A DNA stretch of 64,000 bases. Source: Lasiosphaeris hirsuta. Its lineage: Eukaryota; Ascomycota; Sordariomycetes; Sordariales; Lasiosphaeriaceae. Position numbers and translations under genes: made by a program. Where the stretch lies: positions 124,001 to 188,000 of the forward strand of contig JAUKUA010000001.1 of the NCBI GenBank assembly GCA_030549175.1. The letters are read 5' to 3'. Position 1 is the first letter of the stretch. Every line of letters starts with the position of its first letter. Positions 35,101 through 44,924 of this stretch are shown here, piece after piece. The notes beneath the pieces were generated by a model, which worked only from the letters and a program-made list of their open reading frames with translations, was not told the DNA's origin and searched no databases.

Positions 35101-36508
35101 CCTGACCGTCGAAGCCCCATACGCCGAGAACGACACCCTCGCCCTGCAGGCTATGCACGAGGACTCCGAAACAGAAATGCTTCGTAAGTTCGTGACGCGA
35201 GTAGCGGCCGATAAGAACGCCAAAGCCGCAGCGGCGGCAGCTGCCCTGGCGAAGAAGTCGGCTCGGCCTAAGCGGCGGTCGGGCTCGACTGGGTCCTCTT
35301 CTACCGGCTCACCCATCGCCAAAACGGACACGCCTCACAAGAGGAAACCGCTCCGCGAGAAGAGCGCCAACAGCCCTAGTCCCGTGAAGAAGCGGAAGTT
35401 GGCAGCGATGGGCGATGATGGTCCAGGCAAGATCAAGGACGACACGCAGCATGTGTCTGAGGAGTCGGTTGACGCCCCCAAGCTCAAACGCCGCCGGAGA
35501 CGCATAGACCCAGTGCTCGACGCGACCCCGGAGGACTTGGCTGCCTCCATGGCCTCGCTCGATTCCGACCCGGCATCTTCCGGAGCAGGCCCCCGGCGGT
35601 CTACGCGGTCGCGCAGCTCTCGTGTCGCCCTCAAGCCAAATGCCCCGTCAGCAAACTCAATCGCACTCTCGATGATCCCAGTCCGCCTCCCTGGCATGGG
35701 ATCAATGGAAGAAATGATTGAGCCTCAGTTCACCGTGAGAGGGCACCGCGGGGAGGAGAAGGACCTGGCAGCTGTTACCCGAGTCAACACCCGCAAGAAC
35801 AAGGGCAACTCGGTTCCACCCAAACTCATCCTTGCACAGCAGGCTGAGGACCCAGCAGCGTGGCGGATGAAGGAACTCAAGGGTGTGTTTGATGCAAAAG
35901 AGAGCCGTGCGGCAGAGGCAACTGAAGAAGCCACGGCGGATGGCAGGAAGAGCAGGCATGCCAAGGGCGTGAGGTGGGCTGAGGAGCTGGTTAGGTATCA
36001 AGGGGAAGAAGCTCCGACCGCCTTCAAGACTATGGCGTCCTCCCTGTTCGACGATATTATCATGGCAGATGCTGCCGTAGCTAACGACATTGAGGAGCTT
36101 GCCGCCGCCGCGTCGCAGCCCGTCCTTCCCGTGGAGGAAGCGATGCCGGCAGAGCCCGCGGAGAAGTCGGCCCCTGCGCCCGCACCGGTGAAGAAGGCGT
36201 TGCCGAGACGCACCAGGTCTTCCAAGCTGCAGGCCCCGACGCCAGTCAAAAAGATTGTGGAGAAGAGGGTGGCGGCGGTGCCTCCCACGCCGGTCGTTCA
36301 TGCTCCCGCTTTGCCCAAGGTTGCCGTGACGCCACCAGCGGCATCTAGGCCTACGGCGGCGGCTGTGGCGGCGGCGGCGTCGTCGTCGTCGTCGACTACT
36401 ACGGGGGCCCGAACGGGAATGGCTACGAGGCGGCCGAAGATTGCCAAGTTGGGGATGGGAGTCAATGGAACGCCCGCGCCGAAGAGGAGGGGGAGGGCAG
36501 CTACCTGA
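32181..36508 (+). CDS. Large, mostly disordered, probably nuclear protein with PP1-docking motifs, 1396 aa
   Basis: Exons 32181-32245, 32326-32633 and 32691-36508. Intron 1 has donor GTAAGT and acceptor CACAG. Intron 2 (57 nt, a multiple of three and free of stops) has donor GTATGA, a perfect GCTAAC branch site and acceptor CACAG, so a model that reads through it would carry 19 false residues. The only compact-looking part is residues about 25-150 (PWQRVLVTPATGLSRQRKIW). The rest is Ser/Pro/Glu/Asp-rich with many SP and SPxK sites (LSPAK, LSPMK, RSPQK), suggesting CDK control. Basic clusters resembling nuclear localisation signals occur in the last third (KSARPKRRS, VKKRKLAAM, KLKRRRRRID). 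GILR at residues 350-353 fits the SILK motif and KGVRW at 1216-1220 fits the RVxF motif of protein phosphatase 1 partners. I do not recognise an orthologue. A mitotic or chromatin-linked PP1 regulator is a hypothesis only. Confidence 0.85.
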
Positions 36509-37162
36509 GGACAGCCTGGTGGGCTGTGTTGGTTGAGCTGTGTTTGTGATTTGTCCTTGCTTTGGCGGCTGCTGCGGAACTCGTACTAAAATACCCGGGG
36601 TGATTATGTCGTGTTGTTGCTCTTTTATTGCAGAGCGTAGTTGGGCTCTGTTGGGCTGAGTTGTTAGGCTAGAATACGGGATGGGGAGACATGAGGGAGC
36701 ATGATGGTTCATGAGGATCGGTCTTGCTAGGCATACATACATGTCATGTCAGATTGTTGTTGGTTAGGAAGTAGCCCTGTAACTTTGCATTGATATGTTT
36801 AGCCCCTCCGCGGAGGCCCTATTAGCTTTTCTTTGTTTGTTTAGCTGGCGGACATGGTGTTGATCTATGTTGTAATACTGCACACACTTCGATGGCAAGC
36901 CTTTGTTGAAGCATGCGAGGCATCCCACTTGTTGGTTCAGTAGCCGATAGGACCCAAAGCCATTTGCTCAAAATGCAGAACCAACACTGGCACTGCGGTA
37001 GCGCCCCTTACTCCACTAGTGATTGGAGGCCTGGTCTATCCTGCCATCGGGCACTAACCCCTCACTCCTCATACGAGTCTCGACTCAACTTCACACATCT
37101 TCACTGTCGCTCCCGAGAGCGTGGCAACGGATCCAGCGCTATAAAGGCACCGAATCGGCGCG
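36509..37162. other. Intergenic region before the kinase pseudogene
   Basis: 654 bases with no gene. The first part is T-rich and probably 3' UTR of the large gene. Confidence 0.45.
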
Positions 37163-38589
37163 ATGGATGACACCGGCGATTACCCGAGTGTCTTGAGCTG
37201 GAAGAATACAAATCGAATGTAAGTGGACAGACGAATATCAGTGCTACGGGCAACCTGGTTACTAACTAGTATTGACCATAGGCATTCTATAGTCAGCGAG
37301 GTGCTCCCCTAGCGAACAGCGAACAGGACACCCCTCGGGTAGTTGCTCGAAACCCAGCGATCCCCTTGGGGGAGGATCCCGAAAGCCCGTCCTCCAAGAT
37401 CCTGAAAGTTCAGATCGAGAAGTCAGACGCTACCACGACCAGTCCGCTCCCAGACATTGTGCTCAAGACGAAGCTAGAGAGCGAGGTTCACCGGCGCTAC
37501 ACACTACACTTTCTTTCCGGGCCTAATTCGGAGAACGCCGAAAGAGAGAGGCGCCGGAAGGCGAAGGAGAGATTGGGAGAGAGACGTGGGGAGTGGCGGC
37601 TTCAGTACCGTGTGGTTGGAGAGGTGAGCTTTTGGTAGCAAAAAAGGGGGCCTCCGAGCGGTCAAGGGAATCAGGTGTAACGGAAGCCGCTTGCCTTCCT
37701 TGGAGTGCGCTAGGGAGCTTGAAGCTATCGGGAAGTTTTCTCAGGCAACTGTAAGCACGCCATCTCGCCCCTCTGTGTCCCTCCTTCTTTTATACACATC
37801 TATATTCTCTCATCCCGGAGGGTATACCTTGCTTGCGACGGGCTATCTACTTACATGGGACGTGCCCTAGTACGGTCATTGCTTCGTCCAGTCCTTTGGC
37901 TAGTATGAGACACCGGATACAGTCTTTATAGCCATGGAGTTTTTGGAGCATGGCGACTTGCAAAGCTACTTGACCAGGTGCTTCTCCGAAACCGAAGCAA
38001 TCACAATCGTAGAGCAGCTTCTTGAAGGCTTGGTGTTCATGCATGATAATAAATTTGTCCACCGGGATCTAAAGCCTAAGGTATGGAGGCGTTTCCTTTT
38101 ACCTCTACAAGCTTTACGCCGACTCTCATTTGTAGGTTACTAACTGCTCGTAGAATATCCCTGTTCAAGCTCTTGGGCCAAACTGGTGGGTCAAGATTCC
38201 TTTCTGACTTCGGCATCACTAAGCAGGTCCACGAGGCGACCAACCTTACCAGCGTGGTTGGAACGGAGGGGTGTATGGCCCCCGAGGTCCGCGGGATGTT
38301 CCCCCTTGCCGACATGAACATCCACTCGACGGGCTACACATCCGCCGTCGACAGCTCCTTCTCCTCGCAATCGACCAACCGCAAGGGACGTATTTCAATA
38401 TTCATGGATATAGTCCACCAAACCCACGCCAAACTCTCCCGGGCTTTGCTTCTCAACTATCGGCCCCTCCTAGAGCCCTCGTGTCTGATGTTTTGGACGA
38501 CTTGGAACAGCCGCCTTCAGCGAGGTGGACTAACACAAAGGTTATCTTACGATCCCATTGAACGCCTTCTAACGCTGCTCCGAGAGTGA
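37163..38589 (+). pseudogene. Decayed fungal serine/threonine protein kinase
   Basis: A kinase of a family expanded in Sordariomycetes is visible in pieces. A start MDDTGDYPSVLSWKNTNRM at 37163 is followed by a well-formed intron (GTAAGT...CTAAC...TAG). A pre-kinase region at about 37282-37626 contains LKVQIEKSDATTTS. Kinase remnants follow: RELEAIGKFSQAT (37705-37750), FIAMEFLEHGDLQSYLTR (from 37925), the catalytic loop FVHRDLKPK (about 38056-38082), an intron, NIPVQALGPNWWVKI, then SDFGITKQV and GTEGCMAPEV (APE). Breaks: an in-frame TAG at 37901-37903 in what was probably a Trp codon, a frameshift just before DFG (about 38187-38205), a frame mismatch at the first exon join and an unrecoverable glycine-loop region. 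The catalytic HRD and DFG are still readable, so decay is fairly recent. No intact reading frame exists. Confidence 0.8.
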
Positions 38590-39235
38590 CCCCTTACCAC
38601 TCAACACATTCAAGTTACCCGTGACCCCCCAACAATGATTCAATAGCCCCTAACCTCTGCCTTACAGCTTTTAAAACGAGAAAACGCTGCTGTTCTGACG
38701 GCCGAATCCGGCTGACGCGCATCGCCATTTTTAGCGTCCTCGACAGTGAGGTGCAGGTTGTCACAAATAAATTGTTGGCCCCTATCCCCAGTTAGGCTTT
38801 GCGGGTTCCAAAGTATCTGTGCTCCTCCGAAGCCAACCTTAGCTTCAAACCTTCTTCCCACAAGCAGCTTTCCTCAAAAAAGCATCAATTCCGACAACTT
38901 CTGCACCGTACTCGTACTCCCTGCCCACGGGGCTTTTTAAATTCAGAAATTTTTCACCTGCCTGAAACCCCGCGTCGTTTGTCGACACTTCTCTGCCACC
39001 GTCGCCCTTCGCTGCCGCCGTCGCCTCTGCGGCGGGACGAGTCCACAAAGTAAGCCGTGTAAGAGATACCATTTCGAACTGCCACGGCCATTAGTCGTGG
39101 CTCTTTTCTCTGGGGAATTTATTCCTCAGTTGATAAATCGGCTTGGGTAAACTGACGCGGCTAGACAAGTCCACACGCACCCACCCACTCCTTCAACTCA
39201 CAAACCCTCTTAACAAAGCCGACAAATTCTTCATC
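38590..39235. other. Spacer between kinase and HNH pseudogenes
   Basis: 646 bases without a supported gene. It contains no recognised repeat and presumably holds the promoter of the HNH-domain gene remnant. Confidence 0.4.
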
Positions 39236-40702
39236 ATGTCACAGCCACCAGTCCCCCCCGAGAGGAAATCGTCGATCAATTGCCCATCTTTGTCAAACCC
39301 GAGCTCTAGTACCACCACTGGCACCAAGATTACGATCCCGACCCGATCGAGCAGCAAGAGGAAGGCCAATCAAATGCCACTCGATATAGAGGAGCAGCAT
39401 AGTAAGCTTATTAAGGAGATTAATACCGCCCGTAAGAAGCTTACGCCATCATCGTCATTCGATTCCAACTTTTGGTCAAGCAAGGCGAACCTCCTGGCTA
39501 TGGACTCAGAGTGGATAGGGTTATATACCTCAATGCAGTTCCAGAAATACCAGGAAGAGGGGAATCCTTTCGAGGGAGCGATGGGAGGTCGATCAGAAGG
39601 CCAGAGTGCATTATGGAGAAGGTCACATTAGCGACACAAGCAAAAATCGCCATGAGCCAAGCCGAGAAGCTGAAGGATAGGGGGTCTCGTTTCCAAGAAA
39701 TCCGCACCGTATTTGTCAAACTGTTCAACTCATCGAAGCTTGGGTTCGGGCTGGAACATACTAGTATCATCCAAGGGCCGGCGAGAGACTAACGATCAAT
39801 CAATGATAAGAACCTTGATGAAGTAGGCCTAGTGCCCTAGCGACAAAGATTCGATTTAGGAGCCAGTACTTGGCCAGTGGGTAGAAAACGAAATTGCGAC
39901 TGCCGCCTACCTCTTGCCGTGGCAGTCAGCTGATATGATAGATTCAATCTTCGGGTCTAGGTCGCGAGATGAGCTCTTCTCCGCCGCCAACGGCATCTTT
40001 CTCCATACGAAAATTGAGAAGGCGTTTGACCGTGGCTTTTTAGCTATTATTCTAGACATTGGGGTTGACCCGAAAGACCCGTTAGTGCCGTGGGAGGATA
40101 AGGAAGAACGACACAAGGCTTTGAGGAAGTGGGAGACATCGTAGCTACATGAGTACCGTATCGTAGTCCTTGACCCAACACTAGCTTGCATGAAGGAGCA
40201 AGTATTTGGCGGATAAGTATACACACAACTCGGTTTTAAGACCTTGGCAGACCTTGACGAGCGCCGCCTAGTGTTCCGGAACGACGCTTGCCCAAGAGTA
40301 AGATATATGTGGTGGACATTTCTCAGCGCCATCACATAACTGTCATGGAAGGGATCAGTCAAACCCCCGGATTCGTTGATCCAGAAAGAGGTCCTTAAAA
40401 GCGCAAGATTTTGGGGTACCCAGGGGAAGTACGTGAGGAAGAATATGCTTCTTGGCTTTGTCCAAGAGATTGGACACGACTTCAGTAGTATCGCCGAGTC
40501 AATCATGGAACATGCGATTGATGAGGACGCTCTTGTTGAAACAGAAGCAGACCAGACAGGGCTGGCAATTGTGGCAGATAATGTCATCCGCCGGGCGCAA
40601 CAGCACGATGGCGTCGACTATGGCTCTGAATTGGAAGAGGAGGAGGAGGATGAGGAATTACATTTGCAAGGAGTGGTACCGTTATATGTTATAGGGAGTT
40701 AG
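39236..40702 (+). pseudogene. Decayed HNH-endonuclease-domain (HNH_2-type) fungal protein
   Basis: From ATG 39236 (MSQPPVPPERKSS) a basic N-terminal region runs to a stop at 39629-39631. It is taken up in another frame (KVTLATQAKIAMSQAEKLKD, VKLFNSSKLGFGL), then in a third from about 39880 with AAYLLPWQSADMIDSIFG and RDELFSAANGIFLHTKIEKA. This is the HNH_2-type core found in many uncharacterised fungal proteins, where the first motif usually reads A-H-I/L-x-P-W. Here the His position is Tyr. Further stops follow at 40142-40144 and beyond, yet the downstream text is still recognisable (YRIVVLDPTLACMKEQVFG, TLADLDERRLVFR, YMWWTFLSAIT) and ends with a Glu-rich tail at 40702. At least three stops or frameshifts make the gene dead. 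It lies head-to-tail with the kinase pseudogene. Confidence 0.78.
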
Positions 40703-41300
40703 AGATGGAGAGTAGAGCTAATCCTCACTTCGAGATATTGTTTTAGCTGGTTAACCTCTAAAATGGTTCTAACATAGCGTTGTGTGAAATAAGGGATGCC
40801 TAAGAGTGCATGCCGACCTGCTAAACTCGAATCCAAGAGTGCTTCATCCTACGAGCGAAGGGACAGGAGAGAATGTTACGCCCATCGGAGTTTATTCATG
40901 AGTTCATGAGGCTATCTTCGGGCTTCCAACCAAGGTGATACCATGTCAGCGAGGGCCATACCCACACTGAATCTCCAGGCTAGCCACTGTCGAGAATATA
41001 AGGAGAGGACGTCGACTGATGTTGGGATCGGGTTCTATATATATGCGCGAACGTGACGGAGCGGGGAGCGTGCAGTCAACCAAGGCAAAACACCGTGATA
41101 AAATGGAGATGGCGCTAAACCCGGCACGCGCCACAGCGACGTCTCGATTACAGCACAATATCCCGCCGGCATCAGGAGCAAATGATAAACCTCGCATCCT
41201 GTTTCCCGCTCAGAGGTTTACACTTGAAATGTCAGTCGAGCTAAAAATACCTTTGTTTTAACTCAGATGGATATTCGGTCCTAGGTGTTTCGAACCAGAC
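40703..41300. other. Intergenic, AT-richer, no gene seen
   Basis: About 600 bases between the HNH remnant and the coding-like remnant at 41.3 kb. Base composition is AT-richer than the gene-dense parts of the window. No feature was recognised. Confidence 0.4.
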
Positions 41301-41985
41301 CAGGGGCTCACTCTGAAATGTGATTCCAAACCTATAATCTATATCACAGACCCACACGCACCAATACCCAGGATGTAAACTTACAGCTCCCGGAGATATT
41401 CATCCACTGATGAAAACAACTTCTTTTACTCGGACGATAACTTAACAACAAGAGATGCTCGCGTCATGTTCAAGGATCATATTTCCCCGCGGCTCACTTC
41501 CCACGAAAGCATCGATTCTAACCAGTCAGAAACGCCAAAAGCATCATATTAGGGATACGCTACTGTTGAGGATCTGGAATATCTCATCGGCATCTTTTCT
41601 CGCAACAGCTACAATCCAGCCCGCAGAAGTCTTACCCGTGTTACCACTCCTAGAGGCCTACGGATATTCATGCCAGCTTTTGGTCTCGAAGGGGAGCGGA
41701 CGGGAACCTGCTGTCACAGCAGCCAGTACCGCATCAAAGTACCTTGTCAAGATGGAAGGCCCTCTGCAGAGAGTCAACGCAATCAAGCCAGCCGGCTGCT
41801 TCTCAGACAAGAACAACAACGAAGTCCCAAAGCTGACTACCGGCATCGACGACTCGGGACTCCCAGTCAACCTTTGCATCGTCGACGCGACCACCACGAA
41901 GCAGAACACCCTGGGGGATCGCCGTCAGGGGCTTGACTTTTCGATTCAGGGGTTAAGCATCAGCTTCAGGCGGGTTCTCATCTGT
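41300..41985 (+). pseudogene. Possible coding remnant of unknown family
   Basis: One frame reads like protein: NNFFYSDDNLTTRDARVMF, then FKDHISPRLTSHESIDSN, a stop TAG at 41550-41552, then ATVEDLEYLIGIFSRNSYNP and TTPRGLRIFMPAFG. Beyond about 41690 another frame looks better (KYLVKMEGPLQRVNAIKPAG, LTTGIDDSGLPVNLCIVDA). The composition (acidic and hydrophobic residues in a natural balance) differs from chance ORFs here. I do not recognise the family, and no start or splice sites are clear. It lies downstream of two certain pseudogenes, which makes decay plausible. It could still be chance or a multi-exon gene I cannot splice. Confidence 0.3.
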
Positions 41986-41986
41986 T

Positions 41987-42028
41987 TTTTTTTTTTTTGG
42001 TTTTGTTTTGTTTTGTTTTGTTTTCAAC
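41987..42028. repeat. Poly-T and (TTTTG)n tract
   Basis: A run of T bases followed by about five TTTTG units. It lies about 100 bases past the stop of the minus-strand glycosyltransferase gene, so on that gene's strand it is A-rich and may be in the 3' UTR. Confidence 0.75.
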
Positions 42029-42130
42029 ATCATGATCTCTAAAAATTGCTCTTTATTGCTATTTTCCCCATACTCCTCAAAACTAACTAACTGCCTTCAG
42101 ACCGGGGCACGAATTCCATCCTTGCCATTA

Positions 42131-43466
42131 CTATGGTTGCCTCTTCCCTGGATTCTCATGCCCATCAACGTTGCCGTGATACGGATCATCGATCTCGACC
42201 AGGCCGGCATCGTACATGTGCTTCGCCACGGGGTACACGGCCCTTGCAAAGTTGCTCTGTCGGTCCAGCACATAGCGGGGCGTGATATGCTCAAACCCCG
42301 GGACCGGGTTGCCGTTGCGCTTGGGGTCGAAGGCGTGCAGAACATAAGTGCTCGAGTAATCGCGCTCCCAGGGGGGGAACCGCTCGGGATGTTCCCAGCG
42401 ATCCATGAGCGCCTCTTCAAACTCGGGCAGCGCACCGCCCTGGCCCACGCCCTCGAGATTCGACCTGGTCTCGTCATGGATCCCAAACAAGGCCAGATTA
42501 TCCTCGACCAACCAGCTGCCCGGCTGCAGCGCGTCCTGCTCGAGCACGAGCACCTCGCCCGGGATCCGCATCAGCCTCGGACACAGGCGCGAGAGCACCC
42601 CGTTTACGTGGCCGCTCCACGACGCGCCGTCGTAGACGCGGTGCATCTCGTCGCGCCACAGCGCCAGTGCCCGCGCGCCCGCGCGCCCCAGCAGCACGCC
42701 TGCGTTGACCTCGCCGCCGTGCTGCCGCCCCAGCACGACGGCGAAGCCGCTCGCCCGCAGCGGATCCAGCGACCGCAGCGCGTGCGCGTCAAAGTCCAGG
42801 TACACCCCACCCAGTCCCCGCACCGCCTCCTGCCGCAGGAAATCCGTCTGGTGCTCGAGGATCGTGATCGGCCGCCCGTTCTCGGCCGCCGTCGGCGCCG
42901 TGACGTGGTTGACCCGAATGTGGGGCATCGCGAAGAGGAGCCGGTTCCATTTCCCGCCGGCGCCCGAGCGCGCGTGGGCGATAGCTGTGTCGGGCGCGTT
43001 GGTGTCTGGAGAGAGGGAGAGGAGGGTTGATAGTTAGCAGGGGGCAGCAGGGGGCAGCAGGGGGCAGCAAGGGGCAGCGGGGGGTGGCTAGGGTGAGGGG
43101 GGAAGGGGAAAAGGGGGGGTTGGGGATGTTACGGAGGTAGATGATGTCGGGGCGCAGGTAGAGCCACGAGGCGTAGACGGAGAGGTAGTGCTTGAACTCG
43201 AACGAGAAGTCGGTCACGCCGTCCTTGAGCACGTAGACGTAGTGCACCTGGTTCGGGATGTGGTTGGTCACGGCCGGTTGGGCTTGCTGGGAGAGGGCCG
43301 ACGGCTTGTGATGGCTGCTCGTTGCGAGCTCGACGCGGTCGAAGAGGTCAAGGATGCCCAGGTACTTTTGCGACAGAACGATGAGGGCGACAGTGAGGAG
43401 GATGGCTGAGGTGAGGAGGAGTCGCTGGGGGATCGACCTCTTGCTGAACACGATTCCCGAAGACAT
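42131..43466 (-). CDS. Glycosyltransferase family 32 (DXD-type, Och1-like fold), type II membrane protein, 402 aa
   Basis: Exons 43466-43133 and 43005-42131. The 127-nt intron has donor GTAACA, branch GCTAAC and acceptor CCAG, and the join falls in the conserved IIYLHTNAPD. A short basic N-terminus is followed by one hydrophobic segment (about residues 15-33, LLLTSAILLTVALIVL), i.e. a signal anchor placing the catalytic domain in the Golgi lumen or outside. Family signs are IPNQVHYVYVL near residue 73, the stretch GGVYLDFDAHALRSL with the DXD motif (Asp182-Phe-Asp184) that binds the metal and sugar nucleotide, and HVNGVL further on. GT32 enzymes transfer mannose or other hexoses to glycans or lipids. 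The exact donor and acceptor cannot be told. Length is normal. The intron is G-rich on the plus strand, with repeated GGGGCAGCA units at 43040-43080. Confidence 0.88.
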
Positions 43467-43805
43467 TGTGGAGAGACCCGCGTACTGTCAGGCTGAATGA
43501 CCGTACATACTACTCATTTGGAAAAGAAGTACACAGCAGCAGTTGTGGCAAATATATGAGGCCACGCCCCAAAAAAAACGCGTTTCCGAGGGAGAATCCA
43601 GGGATGACATTATGTGCCGAACCTTCACCTCCCTTGTTTGCGAGCCCGCACAGTTGTCTCAGAGCAGCATTTCATTTGACGCGGACCGCTGAAGAAGAGC
43701 TGTCGATTTAGGGTGAATTATGATGATTGAATTGAACAACACGGACAGAACTGGCCACAGATTCGAAAAAATACAAAAAGAAGGGTGGTGCTCACCTGGA
43801 ATTGA
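43467..43805. other. Promoter region of the GT32 gene
   Basis: 339 bases between the GT32 start and tRNA-Lys. No gene or repeat beyond short homopolymers. Confidence 0.4.
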
Positions 43806-43903
43806 GCCCGATTGGGGGGGGGGGGTCGAACCCCCAATCTTGAGATGCCTAGCTGAAAGAGAGCTTTAAGAGTCTCACGCTCTACCAATTGAGCTAGCCG
43901 GGC
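43806..43903 (-). tRNA. tRNA-Lys (anticodon CTT) with intron; T-arm expanded, possibly non-functional
   Basis: Read on the minus strand it starts GCCCGGCTAGCTCAATTGG with a good D-arm. The anticodon stem is TGAGA/TCTCA and the loop CTCTTAA gives anticodon CTT. A roughly 20-nt intron interrupts after position 37, as in nuclear tRNAs. The T-loop TTCGA is present, but the 3' side of the T-stem is a run of 12 C where seven would complete loop and stem. About six bases are therefore extra before the acceptor strand ATCGGGC, and acceptor pair 7-66 is C-A. The run may be an assembly or sequencing length error at a homopolymer. Otherwise this copy is probably a decaying tRNA. Confidence 0.75.
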
Positions 43904-44493
43904 TTGTGCCTGTTCGCTGGAAAAGAGTGCTGGGATTGTGTGGTTATCTGGGGGTGCGGTGCCAATTCAGAATGACGAAGCGATGAAGAGTTTTTGTCTG
44001 CATGGATTGCCCCAACCCAACTCCACTTTGTTGTTTGTGTTGGCCCAGAGTTTTGGATGGATCCTTGGCGCAAGTTTTACGCTGACAATCTAGAATCTCT
44101 ACCGATGGGATGTTGGGCGGTTTCAAAGCATCGAATTAGACTTGTTAAGAAGCTTCAAGTTTCATTTGGGGCGAGCACATAGTTGAATCAAGTCCCGACA
44201 CTTTTGCCGGTTCATAATTCAACTATCATCTATATCAGCTTTGTCTTCATCACCATGAATAACCGATATTCAATAGTCTCATTATTAGCGAAACACCGAC
44301 AACATCTACTCTTTCTTCTATGGCACCGGGCTTTATCATAGAGGCCTCTTGTGTGAAGGGGGTGCTACACTGTAATTAGGTTATGGTGGAGCTGGCAAAC
44401 TCCTAAATGAACGAACTGATGGATCTTCAGGGGAGGCCTATCCACTCTCCCTGATGACTCCCAAACTCAACTCATCTTCTCTCAACGATTCAA
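43904..44493. other. Spacer between tRNA-Lys and tRNA-Ile
   Basis: 590 bases, AT-richer than average, with no coding frame worth listing. Confidence 0.45.
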
Positions 44494-44591
44494 GCCCGAT
44501 TAGCTCAGCTGGTTAGAGCGTCGTACTAATATATCTCCTGATATAATACCAAGTAATACGAAGGTCAACAGTTCAATCCTGTTATTGGGCA
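44494..44591 (+). tRNA. tRNA-Ile (anticodon AAT) with intron
   Basis: GCCCGATTAGCTCAGCTGG opens the acceptor and D-arm. The anticodon stem TCGTA/TACGA encloses CTAATA, giving anticodon AAT, with an intron of about 24 nt after position 37. The T-arm is AACAG-TTCAATC-CTGTT, and the acceptor 3' strand ATTGGGC pairs fully (one G-T). The internal A and B boxes are intact, so it should be functional. Confidence 0.9.
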
Positions 44592-44833
44592 TCCATCTCC
44601 CCTCTGGTACAACCTAACTCATCAAGTGTTGTTTGTCTTTTTTGTCTTTGCACTACTCTGCTTCTCGGGGCGTATCTTGGGATCATGCTATGACGAGCTC
44701 TGAGCAAAGCTTCCCCCCTTGCTGCTCCTTTCCCTCTCTTTTGCAAACAGCAAGTTTTGTATCATGGACATCGCGCCCCGAAACTTGCCGAGCGCAAATA
44801 GGGAAACCAGCACTACCCAAATGTATTCAACAA

Positions 44834-44924
44834 GCCCGTATAGCTCAGTGGTAGAGCGCATCACTCGTAGGAATCCGCTTCCATAGACATGATGAGGTCC
44901 ACGGTTCAATCCCGTGTGGGGGCA
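44834..44924 (+). tRNA. tRNA-Thr (anticodon CGT) with intron
   Basis: GCCCGTATAGCTCAGTGG starts the acceptor and D-arm. The anticodon stem CATCA/TGATG holds the loop CTCGTA with anticodon CGT, followed by an intron of about 19 nt. The T-arm CACGG-TTCAATC-CCGTG is perfect. The acceptor 3' strand TGGGGGC pairs except for one G-G mismatch (5-68), which may lower stability but is not disabling. Confidence 0.85.

Noticed and set aside
35702..36742. 346-codon antisense frame over the large gene
   Set aside because: His/Arg/Pro-rich shadow of GC-rich codons in the real plus-strand gene.
42008..43030. 340-codon plus-strand frame over the GT32 gene
   Set aside because: Antisense shadow; runs across the GT32 intron and has no recognisable domain.
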